From Metabacillus litoralis (GTDB taxonomy: Bacteria; Bacillota; Bacilli; Bacillales; Bacillaceae), in assembly GCF_003667825.1 (NCBI RefSeq), contig NZ_CP033043.1, forward strand, positions 435,001-499,000: a stretch of 64,000 bases of DNA. Reading direction: 5' to 3'. The notes beneath the pieces were generated by a model. The model was not told the DNA's origin. It did not search any database and was given only the letters and a program-made list of their open reading frames with translations. The position numbers were made by a program, and so were the translations under genes. This document shows positions 16,713 to 24,741 of this stretch, piece after piece (the stretch's first letter is position 1; every line of letters starts with the position of its first letter).

Positions 16713-18005
16713 TTGTCGAATCAAATAGAACGGCTAATTAATATCGTTGAGGAACGTAAGGAGGATTTGGTTTCCTTACTAAAAAGATTGATTGAATATA
16801 AAACACCTGCACCACCAGCTAGAAACACGAAAGAAGCACAGCAATTTATTGCAGAGTTTTTAGAAGAAAAAGGTTTTTCCATTGATATGTGGGATGTGTA
16901 TCCAAACGACCCTAATGTTGTTGGAGTGTTAAAAGGGAACGAACCTAACTTATATAACAGCTTGATTATTAATGGACATATGGATGTAGCTGAAGTAAGT
17001 GAGGATGAAAAGTGGGATGTTGATCCGTTTGTTCCTATTGTGAAAGATGATGTGATTATCGGGCGTGGTGCAGCTGATATGAAGGGTGGATTAGCTGGTG
17101 CATTGTTTGCCATCCAGTTATTACATGAACATGGTATAAGGCTTCCTGGTGATTTGACTTTACAATCTGTCATTGGTGAAGAAGTTGGAGAAGCCGGGAC
17201 TCTTGAATGCTGTAAAAAGGGTTATAAAGCAGACTTTGCTGTGGTGGTGGATACAAGTGATTTACATATTCAAGGACAAGGTGGTGTGATTACTGGTTGG
17301 ATCACTGTAAAAAGTGATCAAACGTATCATGATGCAACTAGAAGGCAAATGATACATGCCGGAGGGAAACTTTTTGCTGCTAGTGCTATTGAAAAAATGA
17401 CAAACATTATTCATGGCTTGCAGGATCTTGAAAGACATTGGGCAGTTTCCAAAAGCTACCCTGGATATCCTCCTGGCACAAACACGATCAATCCAGCCGT
17501 AATCGAAGGGGGAAGGCACGCAGCATTTATTGCTGATGAATGTCGTTTGTGGATAACTGTTCATTATTATCCAAATGAAACACATGAGCAGATTATAAAA
17601 GAAATAGAAGAGCATATTCTTCATGTTGCTCATGCAGATCCTTGGCTAAGGGAAAATCCTCCAACATTTGTATGGGGAGGAAAATCAATGATCGTTGACC
17701 GGGGGGAGATTTTTCCTTCATTGGAGGTGGATCCAAATCATCCAGGTGTGAAAGTATTATCCCAAACCCACGAACACATTCTATCTACACAAGCTATTGT
17801 TGATGTTTCTCCAACCGTAACCGATGGAGGATGGCTAGGAGATGCAGGCATACCAACTGTCATTTATGGACCAGGAAAATTACAACATGCACATGCAGTA
17901 AACGAACAACTCTCCATTCAAGAACTTGTTGAGTATACAAAGGTTATTTTAGCTTTCATCTATGAATGGTGCCATTCTAAGAAAAGTGAACAATCTGTCG
18001 AGTAG
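16713..18005 (+). CDS. ylmB: N-formyl-4-amino-5-aminomethyl-2-methylpyrimidine deformylase
   Basis: This is a 430-residue M20-family metallohydrolase of the ArgE/DapE type. Metal-site motifs are visible as NGHMDVAEV, GRGAADMKGG and the glutamate pair in IGEEVGEAGT, with a late dimer-face His in the HAHAVNE segment. In thiamin salvage, YlmB removes the formyl group from formylaminopyrimidine, a breakdown product of thiamin, before TenA acts. The riboswitch and the tenA-thiZXY neighbours make this assignment much stronger than acetylornithine deacetylase. The start is TTG with AAAGGAGGG upstream. Confidence 0.9.
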   Translation: MSNQIERLINIVEERKEDLVSLLKRLIEYKTPAPPARNTKEAQQFIAEFLEEKGFSIDMWDVYPNDPNVVGVLKGNEPNLYNSLIINGHMDVAEVSEDEKWDVDPFVPIVKDDVIIGRGAADMKGGLAGALFAIQLLHEHGIRLPGDLTLQSVIGEEVGEAGTLECCKKGYKADFAVVVDTSDLHIQGQGGVITGWITVKSDQTYHDATRRQMIHAGGKLFAASAIEKMTNIIHGLQDLERHWAVSKSYPGYPPGTNTINPAVIEGGRHAAFIADECRLWITVHYYPNETHEQIIKEIEEHILHVAHADPWLRENPPTFVWGGKSMIVDRGEIFPSLEVDPNHPGVKVLSQTHEHILSTQAIVDVSPTVTDGGWLGDAGIPTVIYGPGKLQHAHAVNEQLSIQELVEYTKVILAFIYEWCHSKKSEQSVE

Positions 18006-18043
18006 TTAGTACACTTTAACTAATAGGAAGTAGGGGAAATGCA

Positions 18044-18718
18044 ATGAAATTTAGTCAAAGGCTATACCAAAAGGTTCTACCAATCTGGGAAAGTAATCAT
18101 AATCATCCATTCGTTAAAGGAATGGGGAATGGGACTCTTGAAAAAGATAAATTTCGGTTTTACATGATACAGGATTATTTGTATTTAATTGAATATGCAA
18201 AAGTATTTGCCTTAGGTGCTGTAAAAGCTACAGATTTACACACAATGGGGAAATTTGCAGCGTTACTGAATTCTACTTTAAATGAAGAGATGGAGTTACA
18301 TCGTCAATATGCAAAGAAATTTGGTATTACTACAGAAGAGCTTGAAGAAGCTAAACCTTCTCCAACAACTCTGGCTTATACTCATTACATGCTTCATGTA
18401 AGCCAAAATGGAACACTTGCCGAATTGGTATCCGCTTTACTCCCATGTATGTGGAGTTATTGGGAGATTGGTAAAGAATTAAAGAAAATTGAAGGAGCAA
18501 GCGAACATGAATTTTATGGAGAATGGATTTCGATGTATTCATCTGATGAATTTGGTCAATTAGCTACATGGTGTATTGAGTTAATAGATGAGCTCTCAGA
18601 TGGTAAGCCAGAGTCAGAATTAGTGAAACTAGAAGAAATCTTCCTTAATACTACTAGATTTGAATACATGTTCTGGGATATGGCCTATCATGAAATGATG
18701 TGGCCTACAAATGAATAA
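18044..18718 (+). CDS. tenA: aminopyrimidine aminohydrolase TenA (thiaminase II)
   Basis: This is a 224-residue all-helical enzyme. Catalytic residues align by direct count with B. subtilis TenA: Asp44 in MIQDYLYL, nucleophile Cys135 in LLPCMWSYW, and the acid Glu207 in TTRFEYMFW. It hydrolyses 4-amino-5-aminomethyl-2-methylpyrimidine to HMP, the step after YlmB. It is also able to cleave thiamin, though salvage is considered the main role. The gene starts 38 bases after ylmB and overlaps thiZ by 8 bases. Confidence 0.96.
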   Translation: MKFSQRLYQKVLPIWESNHNHPFVKGMGNGTLEKDKFRFYMIQDYLYLIEYAKVFALGAVKATDLHTMGKFAALLNSTLNEEMELHRQYAKKFGITTEELEEAKPSPTTLAYTHYMLHVSQNGTLAELVSALLPCMWSYWEIGKELKKIEGASEHEFYGEWISMYSSDEFGQLATWCIELIDELSDGKPESELVKLEEIFLNTTRFEYMFWDMAYHEMMWPTNE

Positions 18719-19481
18719 TGTAGCTCTTGAATTTAAAAATATAACCTTTCGATATGGGGAGCACTCTAATGGAACACCAATCTTGAAAAATATGAATCTA
18801 CATATTCGTGAAGGAGAATTTATTAGCATTATTGGACCAAGTGGCTCTGGGAAAAGTACATTATTTAAGCTAATAACAGGGTTGGAGCAGCCTTCAGAGG
18901 GAGAGATTTTCCTGAGAAATCGACTAGCTATAAGTCGACTTGGTCAAGTCGGGTATATGCCGCAGCAGGATTTGCTTTTACCGTGGCGGACAATTATGGA
19001 AAATGCATTACTTCCATTAGAGATAAAAGGAGTAAAAAAACACGTGGCCCTTCAAAATGTTATCGAGTTATTGGAGGAGTTTGGGTTGAAGGGTGTAGAG
19101 AATTTCTATCCAGGTGAATTATCTGGAGGAATGCGGCAGAGGGTCTCGTTTTTAAGAACAATAGTAAGCGGATCAAAAATCCTCCTTTTGGATGAACCGT
19201 TTAGTGCTTTAGATGCGATCACTAGGTTATCTTTACAGGAATGGCTACTCTCACAATGGCAAAAAAGAAAAGAAACGATTGTATTCATCACTCATGATGT
19301 TAATGAAGCATTATTTTTATCTGACCGGATTCTTCTATTTACAGAAACACCTGCAACGACCTTAAAAGAAATAATTGTTCCACTAGAGCGTCCTAGAACA
19401 TTGAAAGATTTAAACCGGCCAGAGGTAATCTCTTTAAAAGATGAGTTGCTTGAAGATTTACGAACGAGGATGAAAACATGA
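18711..19481 (+). CDS. thiZ: ABC transporter ATP-binding protein ThiZ
   Basis: This 256-residue cytoplasmic ATPase has Walker A GPSGSGKST, the Q-loop in GYMPQQDLLLPW, signature LSGGMRQRV, Walker B ILLLDEPFSALD and the switch His in VFITHDVNEA. It belongs to the nitrate/sulfonate/taurine/HMP type. It energises uptake of formylaminopyrimidine with ThiX and ThiY. The start overlaps tenA and the stop overlaps thiX as ATGA, indicating coupled translation. Confidence 0.93.
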   Translation: MNNVALEFKNITFRYGEHSNGTPILKNMNLHIREGEFISIIGPSGSGKSTLFKLITGLEQPSEGEIFLRNRLAISRLGQVGYMPQQDLLLPWRTIMENALLPLEIKGVKKHVALQNVIELLEEFGLKGVENFYPGELSGGMRQRVSFLRTIVSGSKILLLDEPFSALDAITRLSLQEWLLSQWQKRKETIVFITHDVNEALFLSDRILLFTETPATTLKEIIVPLERPRTLKDLNRPEVISLKDELLEDLRTRMKT

Positions 19482-20230
19482 GAGTTTTTAAAAAATATGG
19501 TGCTTCTAGCACACTAACGATCTTACTTCTCATTGTTTGGGAAATTGGTGCAAGGCTTTTAGACATGAAATTCATTTTGCCAACACCAACAGATGTTGTA
19601 TTAAAGATATGGGAATTAAGAGTACCTTTGTTTTTAGAACACTTACCTGCTACATTTCTAATTATCTTGATTGGACTCTCCCTTTCTATTCTATTTGGGG
19701 TGGGGCTTGCTGTATGGATGAGCATAAATAAAACAGTAGAAAAAACCTTCTATCCTCTTATTATATCGTCACAAACAATTCCAATTATCGCATTGGCACC
19801 GATTTTTGTTTTATGGTTTGGCTATACGATATGGAGTAAGGTTGTCGTTACGGTGCTTATTACTTTTTTTCCGATAACAGTAAATACGTATGATGGCCTA
19901 CGTGCAACAACTAAGGAATATAAAGATCTTTTGCGAACTATGGGAGCAACAAAAAAAGACATTTTCTTTAAGCTGCAAGTACCGGGAAGCGCATCTTACT
20001 TTTTCTCTGGATTGAAAGTGGCTGTAACGTTAAGTGTGATTGGTGCTGCAATTGGAGAATGGATCGGTGCTCAAGCTGGGTTGGGGTATTTTAGTAGACG
20101 AATGATGACTCAGTTCGATGGAGCAGGGGTTTTTGCGCCAATTATTATTTTATCTGCAGTCGGAATTTTTTTATTTGTCATTGTAAGCTCATTAGAGAAA
20201 AAAACATTAAAATGGAGGAAAACAGAATGA
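19478..20230 (+). CDS. thiX: ABC transporter permease ThiX
   Basis: This 250-residue permease has six hydrophobic helices and the ATPase-contact loop LLRTMGATKKDIFFKLQVPGS, typical of SsuC/TauC-type subunits. It forms the membrane channel of the pyrimidine importer. It overlaps thiZ by 4 bases and thiY by 4 bases from the chosen thiY start. In nomenclature from B. halodurans, ThiX is the membrane subunit, ThiY the binding protein and ThiZ the ATPase. Confidence 0.92.
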   Translation: MRVFKKYGASSTLTILLLIVWEIGARLLDMKFILPTPTDVVLKIWELRVPLFLEHLPATFLIILIGLSLSILFGVGLAVWMSINKTVEKTFYPLIISSQTIPIIALAPIFVLWFGYTIWSKVVVTVLITFFPITVNTYDGLRATTKEYKDLLRTMGATKKDIFFKLQVPGSASYFFSGLKVAVTLSVIGAAIGEWIGAQAGLGYFSRRMMTQFDGAGVFAPIIILSAVGIFLFVIVSSLEKKTLKWRKTE

Positions 20231-21237
20231 AGAAGTTATTATTAATGTTCTTATGTTTAGTATTAGGAGTACTTACAGCTTGTGGTGCTAACAATAGCGC
20301 ATCAACAGAAGCAAATGAAGAAGCGAAAGATCTAAAGGATGTAAGTATTATGCTTGATTGGTATCCTAATGCTGTACATAGCTTTTTATATATTGCAAAG
20401 GAAAAAGGATACTTTGAAGAAGAAGGATTAAATGTTGATATTCAATTTCCTGCTAATCCAACAGATCCGATCAACTTGGCTGCTGCAGGGAAAATTACGC
20501 TTGGCATATCGTATCAACCAGATGTTATTATTGCTCGTGCCAATCAGGATGTAAAAATAAAATCAGTTGGTGCGATTGTTCGTTCACCATTAAACAGAGT
20601 TATTTTTATGGAAGATAGTGAAATTCAATCTCCAAAGGATTTAGAAGGAAAAACTGTTGGCTTTCCTGGTATTCCGCTTAATGAATCATTAATTCAGTCT
20701 ATGGTTAAGGCTGATGGTGGAAACCCTGAAAAAGTTGAAATGATAGATGTTGGCTTTGAATTAGGATCTTCAATTGTTAGTGAAAAAGTAGATGCAGTAA
20801 TTGGTGCATATATAAATCATGAAGTACCTGTATTAGCTCATGAAGGACACAACACAAGAAATATGAACCCGACCGAATATGGAGTTCCTAATTACTATGA
20901 GTTAGTAGCAGTAACAAGCGACAAAACATGGGAAAAAGAACAAGAAAGTATTGCAGCCTTTTGGCGTGCTGCTACAAAGGGATACGAATTTACAGCGGAC
21001 CACCCTGAAGAGGCTTTAGAAATACTTCTTACTAACCAAGATGAAGCAAACTTTCCTTTAGTAAAAGAAGTGGAAACAGAAAGCCTAGAAATATTATTAC
21101 CATTGATGAAATCTGAGAATGGATTTGGAAGTCAGGACCAAGATCAATGGGAAAGTACAATAAGTTGGATGAAGGAAGCAGGCTTAATTGAAACAGAACC
21201 TGAGGTTGAAGATATATTTGTAAATTTAGTAGAGTAA
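20227..21237 (+). CDS. thiY: formylaminopyrimidine-binding lipoprotein ThiY
   Basis: This is a 336-residue solute-binding lipoprotein. ATG 20227 follows GGAGG at 20214-20218 and yields a proper signal ending in the lipobox LTAC at about residue 20. The ATG inside that ribosome site (20212) is rejected. The NMT1/THI5-like domain begins VSIMLDWYPNAVHSFLYIA, the sequence that contacts the pyrimidine in this family. It is the last gene of the riboswitch operon and is followed by a terminator-like hairpin at 21244-21280. Location is the outer face of the membrane. Confidence 0.93.
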   Translation: MKKLLLMFLCLVLGVLTACGANNSASTEANEEAKDLKDVSIMLDWYPNAVHSFLYIAKEKGYFEEEGLNVDIQFPANPTDPINLAAAGKITLGISYQPDVIIARANQDVKIKSVGAIVRSPLNRVIFMEDSEIQSPKDLEGKTVGFPGIPLNESLIQSMVKADGGNPEKVEMIDVGFELGSSIVSEKVDAVIGAYINHEVPVLAHEGHNTRNMNPTEYGVPNYYELVAVTSDKTWEKEQESIAAFWRAATKGYEFTADHPEEALEILLTNQDEANFPLVKEVETESLEILLPLMKSENGFGSQDQDQWESTISWMKEAGLIETEPEVEDIFVNLVE

Positions 21238-21243
21238 AGGTAA

Positions 21244-21280
21244 AAGGCGTATTCCTTAGTTAATTGGGGGTACGTTTTTT
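21244..21280 (+). terminator. terminator of the thiamin salvage operon
   Basis: GGCGTA and TACGTT pair with an inner CC/GG around TTAGTTAATT, and a run of six T follows. The stem is imperfect but well placed 7 bases after the thiY stop. Confidence 0.6.
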
Positions 21281-21353
21281 ATATTATTTAGTCTAAAACA
21301 CACATCGAAAGCAGATAAGAACGGTACTACAAAATCCCAGTATAATTAAGAAA

Positions 21354-21438
21354 GGACTTGGTGGGATTTGAACCCACAAGATGTACAACAATTTACGACA
21401 AAACTGTTGACTGCTCTAACCACTTGAGCTACAAGTCC
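21354..21438 (-). tRNA. tRNA-like gene (pseudo-tRNA) with extended anticodon hairpin
   Basis: On the minus strand, 85 nt have a perfect 7-bp acceptor stem (GGACTTG/CAAGTCC), T8-A9, a D-arm with GCTC/GAGC and a GG-containing loop, and a canonical T-arm (GTGGG TTCAAAT CCCAC). In place of the normal 17-nt anticodon arm there is CAACAGTTT-TGTCGT-AAATTGTTG, a 9-bp stem (11 with GT/AC and one bulge) capped by a 6-nt loop, followed by a 5-nt variable region. No standard 5-bp stem and 7-nt loop can be drawn, so it should not decode. CCA is not encoded. A possible extended -10 (TGT-TATAAA, 21466-21471) lies upstream. Confidence 0.75.
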
Positions 21439-21491
21439 AATTATATTATGTTCATAAAAATGCATTTTATAACATCATATGTAAAAAAAAT

Positions 21492-21524
21492 AAAAAAGAG
21501 ATGTGTGGGTCACATCTCTTTTTT
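21492..21524 (-). terminator. terminator of the SurA_N lipoprotein gene
   Basis: AAAAAAGAGATGTG and CACATCTCTTTTTT form a perfect stem with loop TGGGT. It is directly after the minus-strand stop and separates that gene from the tRNA-like element. Confidence 0.9.
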
Positions 21525-21527
21525 ACA

Positions 21528-22280
21528 TTATATTTTTAGTTCAACGTCTGCTGCTTTACGAAGTTCTTCCACTTTTGTAGCTACTTTTTCTTGTGTTTTT
21601 TGTTGTTCAAGATTAGCTTTTAAAGTATCTTTTACTTCCTCGTATTTTGGAGTATCTTCAGATTCACCAGCCGTACTTACCATTGAATCATAATATTCTT
21701 TTATTTCTTCCTCTTTTACTTCTTCTACCTTCAAATCATTCTTTACAAATTGATCATATTTTACCGTATCAGCAATTTGTTCTTTTAGCTTGTCCAAGGT
21801 TAAGTTATTCGTTTTTAACGCTTCCTCAAACTCTTCTTCTGTTTTATAGCTAGCTTTTAAAGTTTCTAACTGTTTGTTAATATCTTCTTCTGAAGCTTCA
21901 TAGCCTTTTTTGTCGATTTCTTGTAATAGTAATGTTTGTCCAACAAGACTTTCAAGGGTATAGTCTTTAATTTGCTTTGCCATATCATCTGTAGTTAAGT
22001 CTTGTCCTAATTGTGAAAATTGCATTTGAGAAATACTTAAGGCGTCATTATATTGATTTCCTTTGATTTCCTCACCATTTACAATAGCAACAACTTTTCC
22101 TTCTTCCACTTTTTGAGCTTCAAGCTTTTTTTGCATTTCCTCAGCATCTACATCAGCTGCTTCTTCAGTTGCCTTTTCAGAGGTGCTAGTGTCCTCACTA
22201 GCTTTTTCTTCGTCGTTATTACACGCTACAAGAGAGAGTGAAAGCAACCCGATTAAAACTGTTAATAAATATTTTTTCAT
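21528..22280 (-). CDS. SurA N-terminal-domain lipoprotein (PrsA-like, no rotamase domain)
   Basis: This is a 250-residue lipoprotein. The start is placed at 22280, where AAAGGGG precedes ATG and a signal ending LSLVAC (lipobox Cys at about residue 20) follows. An acidic Glu/Ser/Thr linker leads to a SurA_N-type helical chaperone domain beginning VAIVNGEEIKGNQYNDAL. The parvulin rotamase domain of PrsA is absent: after the KEQIADTVKYDQFVK helix the protein runs straight into the C-terminal helices. It is probably a holdase-like extracytoplasmic chaperone; clients are unknown. Confidence 0.85.
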   Translation of the reverse strand: MKKYLLTVLIGLLSLSLVACNNDEEKASEDTSTSEKATEEAADVDAEEMQKKLEAQKVEEGKVVAIVNGEEIKGNQYNDALSISQMQFSQLGQDLTTDDMAKQIKDYTLESLVGQTLLLQEIDKKGYEASEEDINKQLETLKASYKTEEEFEEALKTNNLTLDKLKEQIADTVKYDQFVKNDLKVEEVKEEEIKEYYDSMVSTAGESEDTPKYEEVKDTLKANLEQQKTQEKVATKVEELRKAADVELKI

Positions 22281-22346
22281 TTTGTATACCCCTTTCGTCC
22301 CTATAGAAGGACATATCTTATGTACATAATTGGAATTGTATAACAA

Positions 22347-22528
22347 CTAAAGAAAAAATAAAAGGTTTACATATAAACCATAGCAGATTTTTAAAGAAAG
22401 GTTACACATTTTGGCAGATGGGTGAATATCATAAAAATTTTGAATAATAACTTAAAACAAATCCTTAAATAAACGGATATGAAGCGTTAGAGTCGTCTGA
22501 GAAGCTTTTAAAAGAAATTACCTATCAA
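22347..22528. other. intergenic spacer without recognised features
   Basis: About 180 AT-rich bases precede the proC regulatory region. I see no ORF with a ribosome site, and specifically no T-box motif, which one might expect before proline genes. Confidence 0.5.
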
Positions 22529-22542
22529 TGGTAACGCTTACA
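22529..22542 (+). promoter_or_regulatory. candidate cre (CcpA) site upstream of proC
   Basis: TGGTAACGCTTACA fits the cre consensus TGWNANCGNTNWCA at every position but one. It lies about 55 bases upstream of the -35 of the probable proC promoter. Function is inferred from consensus only. Confidence 0.4.
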
Positions 22543-22584
22543 CTAACTAATTGGAAGAAATACTCACAACGTTTCTTTAAGACC

Positions 22585-22612
22585 TTGATTATGAAAATCA
22601 TCATGTTAGTAT
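22585..22612 (+). promoter_or_regulatory. probable proC-proB-proA promoter
   Basis: TTGATT (22585-22590), a 16-base spacer and TAGTAT (22607-22612) precede the proC start by about 55 bases. Confidence 0.45.
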
Positions 22613-22665
22613 TAAATCGTGAGTAAAAATACGAACAAAAATACGAACGATATTGGAGAGATGAG

Positions 22666-23514
22666 ATGCTACACGATAAGACAGTTGCATTTTTAGGCGC
22701 AGGTTCGATGGCAGAAGCTATGATATCAGGATTAGTCAGATCTGAATTTCCAACAGAAAATATCATTGCGACAAATCGTTCCAATGAAGAACGGTTATCT
22801 GCACTTAACGAAAAGTATGGTATCAAAGGAATCAAACTTAAAGATTTACCGTTTGATCAAATAGATGTCATGATATTGGCTATGAAGCCAAAAGATGTTG
22901 ATTCAGCATTAAAGGGTATTAAAGATCATATCAAACCAAATCAACTCATATTATCAGTTCTAGCTGGAATTACAACAACATATCTTGAACAAAACCTTCA
23001 TAATGGCCAGCAAGTAGTTAGAGTGATGCCGAATACGTCAAGTGCGATCGGTGAGTCAGCTACTGCCATATCCCCAGGTCATGAAACATCAGAAAACAAT
23101 GTTCGACTAACTCAAGATTTATTAGGTTGCATCGGTGAGGTTTATACAATAGAAGAAAAAGATATGGATATCTTTACGGGTCTTGCAGGAAGCGGTCCGG
23201 CTTATTTCTATTATTTGATGGAGCATATGGAAAAACAAGGATCACAAGCAGGCTTTGACTTGGAAACAACAAGAGAAATTATTGCTCAAACGATTGTTGG
23301 TGCTGCGAAAATGGTTCAAGAGCAAGATTATACGCCTACTGTACTAAGAGAAAAGGTTACTTCACCAAATGGTACAACAGCAGCAGGGTTAAACGCATTG
23401 GACGAAAATGGTGGGGGTAAAGCTATTGCGAAGGCAGTTGAGCATGCGGCAAAACGTTCAAAAGAAATTAGTGAACAAATCCAAGAGAGTTTACTGGTTA
23501 GCTCATCAAAATAA
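22666..23514 (+). CDS. proC: pyrroline-5-carboxylate reductase
   Basis: This 282-residue NADPH-dependent enzyme catalyses the last step of proline synthesis. The Rossmann motif VAFLGAGSMAEAMISGL starts at residue 7. The VRVMPNTSSAIGES and GLAGSGPAYFYYLMEHM segments, and the C-terminal REKVTSPNGTTAAGL motif of the active site, are intact. In B. subtilis nomenclature it would be a ProI/ProG/ProH paralogue, and the linkage to proBA suggests the anabolic enzyme. GGAGAGATGAG precedes the ATG. An 82-base spacer separates it from proB. Confidence 0.95.
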   Translation: MLHDKTVAFLGAGSMAEAMISGLVRSEFPTENIIATNRSNEERLSALNEKYGIKGIKLKDLPFDQIDVMILAMKPKDVDSALKGIKDHIKPNQLILSVLAGITTTYLEQNLHNGQQVVRVMPNTSSAIGESATAISPGHETSENNVRLTQDLLGCIGEVYTIEEKDMDIFTGLAGSGPAYFYYLMEHMEKQGSQAGFDLETTREIIAQTIVGAAKMVQEQDYTPTVLREKVTSPNGTTAAGLNALDENGGGKAIAKAVEHAAKRSKEISEQIQESLLVSSSK

Positions 23515-23596
23515 ATAAGATTATAGTTTAAGAAAATGAAAGACTTATAGAGAAACAAGTGATTTAGAGAGATAAATACGACTCAGGAGTGATATC

Positions 23597-24727
23597 ATGA
23601 CGACCCTAGACAACGAAAAAAAACGGGTTGTAATAAAAGTAGGAAGCAGTTCCTTAACAAGTCGACACGGAGAAATCAGTCGACGTAAACTAGAGAAATT
23701 AGCTGATGAAATTGCCTTATTAAAGGACGAAGGACATGAGATTGTCTTTGTTTCTTCAGGTGCTGTTGCAGCAGGCTATCGTAAGCTAGGTTGTATTGAC
23801 CGTCCAACATCTCTACCTGAAAAACAAGCAGCTGCTTCTATTGGGCAAGGATTATTAATTGAGGCATATTCAGAGATCTTTTTATCACACGGGTATGTGG
23901 CATCACAAATCTTAATTACACGAAGTGATTTTTCAGATGAAAAACGCTACAACAATGTACGTAATACACTAAATGTTTTATTAGAACGTGGCATTATTCC
24001 AATTGTTAATGAAAATGATACTGTAACAGTTGATCGCTTGAAGTTTGGTGATAATGATACGTTATCAGCAAAAGTTGCTGGCTTAGTAGAAGCTGATCAA
24101 TTGATGATTTTATCTGACATAGATGGTTTATACGATTCAGATCCTCGAAAAAATGAAGAAGCAAAACTACTTGAGAAAGTTTATGAAATCACCCCTGAAA
24201 TCGAAGAAGGAGCAGGTGAATCAGGTAGTAACGTTGGAACAGGTGGAATGAGATCGAAGATAGATGCCGTAAAGATTGCGATGGCGTCTGGTATTTCGAC
24301 CTTCTTAGGAAAAGCAACGATCCCTAATATTCTTGGCGATGCTGTTCGCGGAGAAGCCAAAGGAACTTATTTCGAAGTAACAAACGAAACAGTTAACTTA
24401 AATCAGAAAAAACAATGGATTGCTTTCCATTCCGGTCCTGAGGGTGAAGTAACAATTAATCAAAATGTAAGAACATCCATTGTTGATCATAAACACAGCA
24501 TCTATTCATCAGACATTGAAAAAGTAGAAGGTCAGTTTGAAAAGGGTGCAGTTATTCGAATTCTTGATCATGAAGGAGAAAGAATTGGTTTGGGTGTTGT
24601 GAACTATTCAAATGAAGAGTTAGAAAAGATTGCAAAGGCTTCAGGTGAGGGTGTTAAAAAGCAAGAGGTTGTCCATTTTGATGATTTAGTTTGTGAACTT
24701 GAATTATCGTTGCCTGTCGGAGTATAA
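23597..24727 (+). CDS. proB: glutamate 5-kinase
   Basis: This 376-residue kinase catalyses the first, proline-inhibited step of proline synthesis. The amino-acid-kinase fold shows VVIKVGSSSLTS at the N-terminus, FVSSGAVAAGYR, PIVNENDTV and the GTGGMRSKIDAVKIA loop. The C-terminal 100 residues form the PUA domain (VTINQNVRTSI onward), giving the full-length form. AGGAGTGATATC precedes the ATG. proA follows after 14 bases with AAAGGAGG, so the two are co-transcribed and their products probably channel unstable glutamyl phosphate. Confidence 0.96.
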   Translation: MTTLDNEKKRVVIKVGSSSLTSRHGEISRRKLEKLADEIALLKDEGHEIVFVSSGAVAAGYRKLGCIDRPTSLPEKQAAASIGQGLLIEAYSEIFLSHGYVASQILITRSDFSDEKRYNNVRNTLNVLLERGIIPIVNENDTVTVDRLKFGDNDTLSAKVAGLVEADQLMILSDIDGLYDSDPRKNEEAKLLEKVYEITPEIEEGAGESGSNVGTGGMRSKIDAVKIAMASGISTFLGKATIPNILGDAVRGEAKGTYFEVTNETVNLNQKKQWIAFHSGPEGEVTINQNVRTSIVDHKHSIYSSDIEKVEGQFEKGAVIRILDHEGERIGLGVVNYSNEELEKIAKASGEGVKKQEVVHFDDLVCELELSLPVGV

Positions 24728-24741
24728 AAAGGAGGAATTAG

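Noticed and set aside
21358..21693. 111-codon plus-strand ORF spanning the tRNA-like element
   Set aside because: It runs antisense through a tRNA-shaped element, a terminator and the SurA_N gene. The tRNA T-arm read in translation gives the familiar VGFEPT spurious peptide.
22543..22665. Proline T-box leader before proC
   Set aside because: No AGGGTGGTACCGCG-type antiterminator sequence is present on either strand. The nearest similarity (ATGGTAACGC) fits a cre site better.
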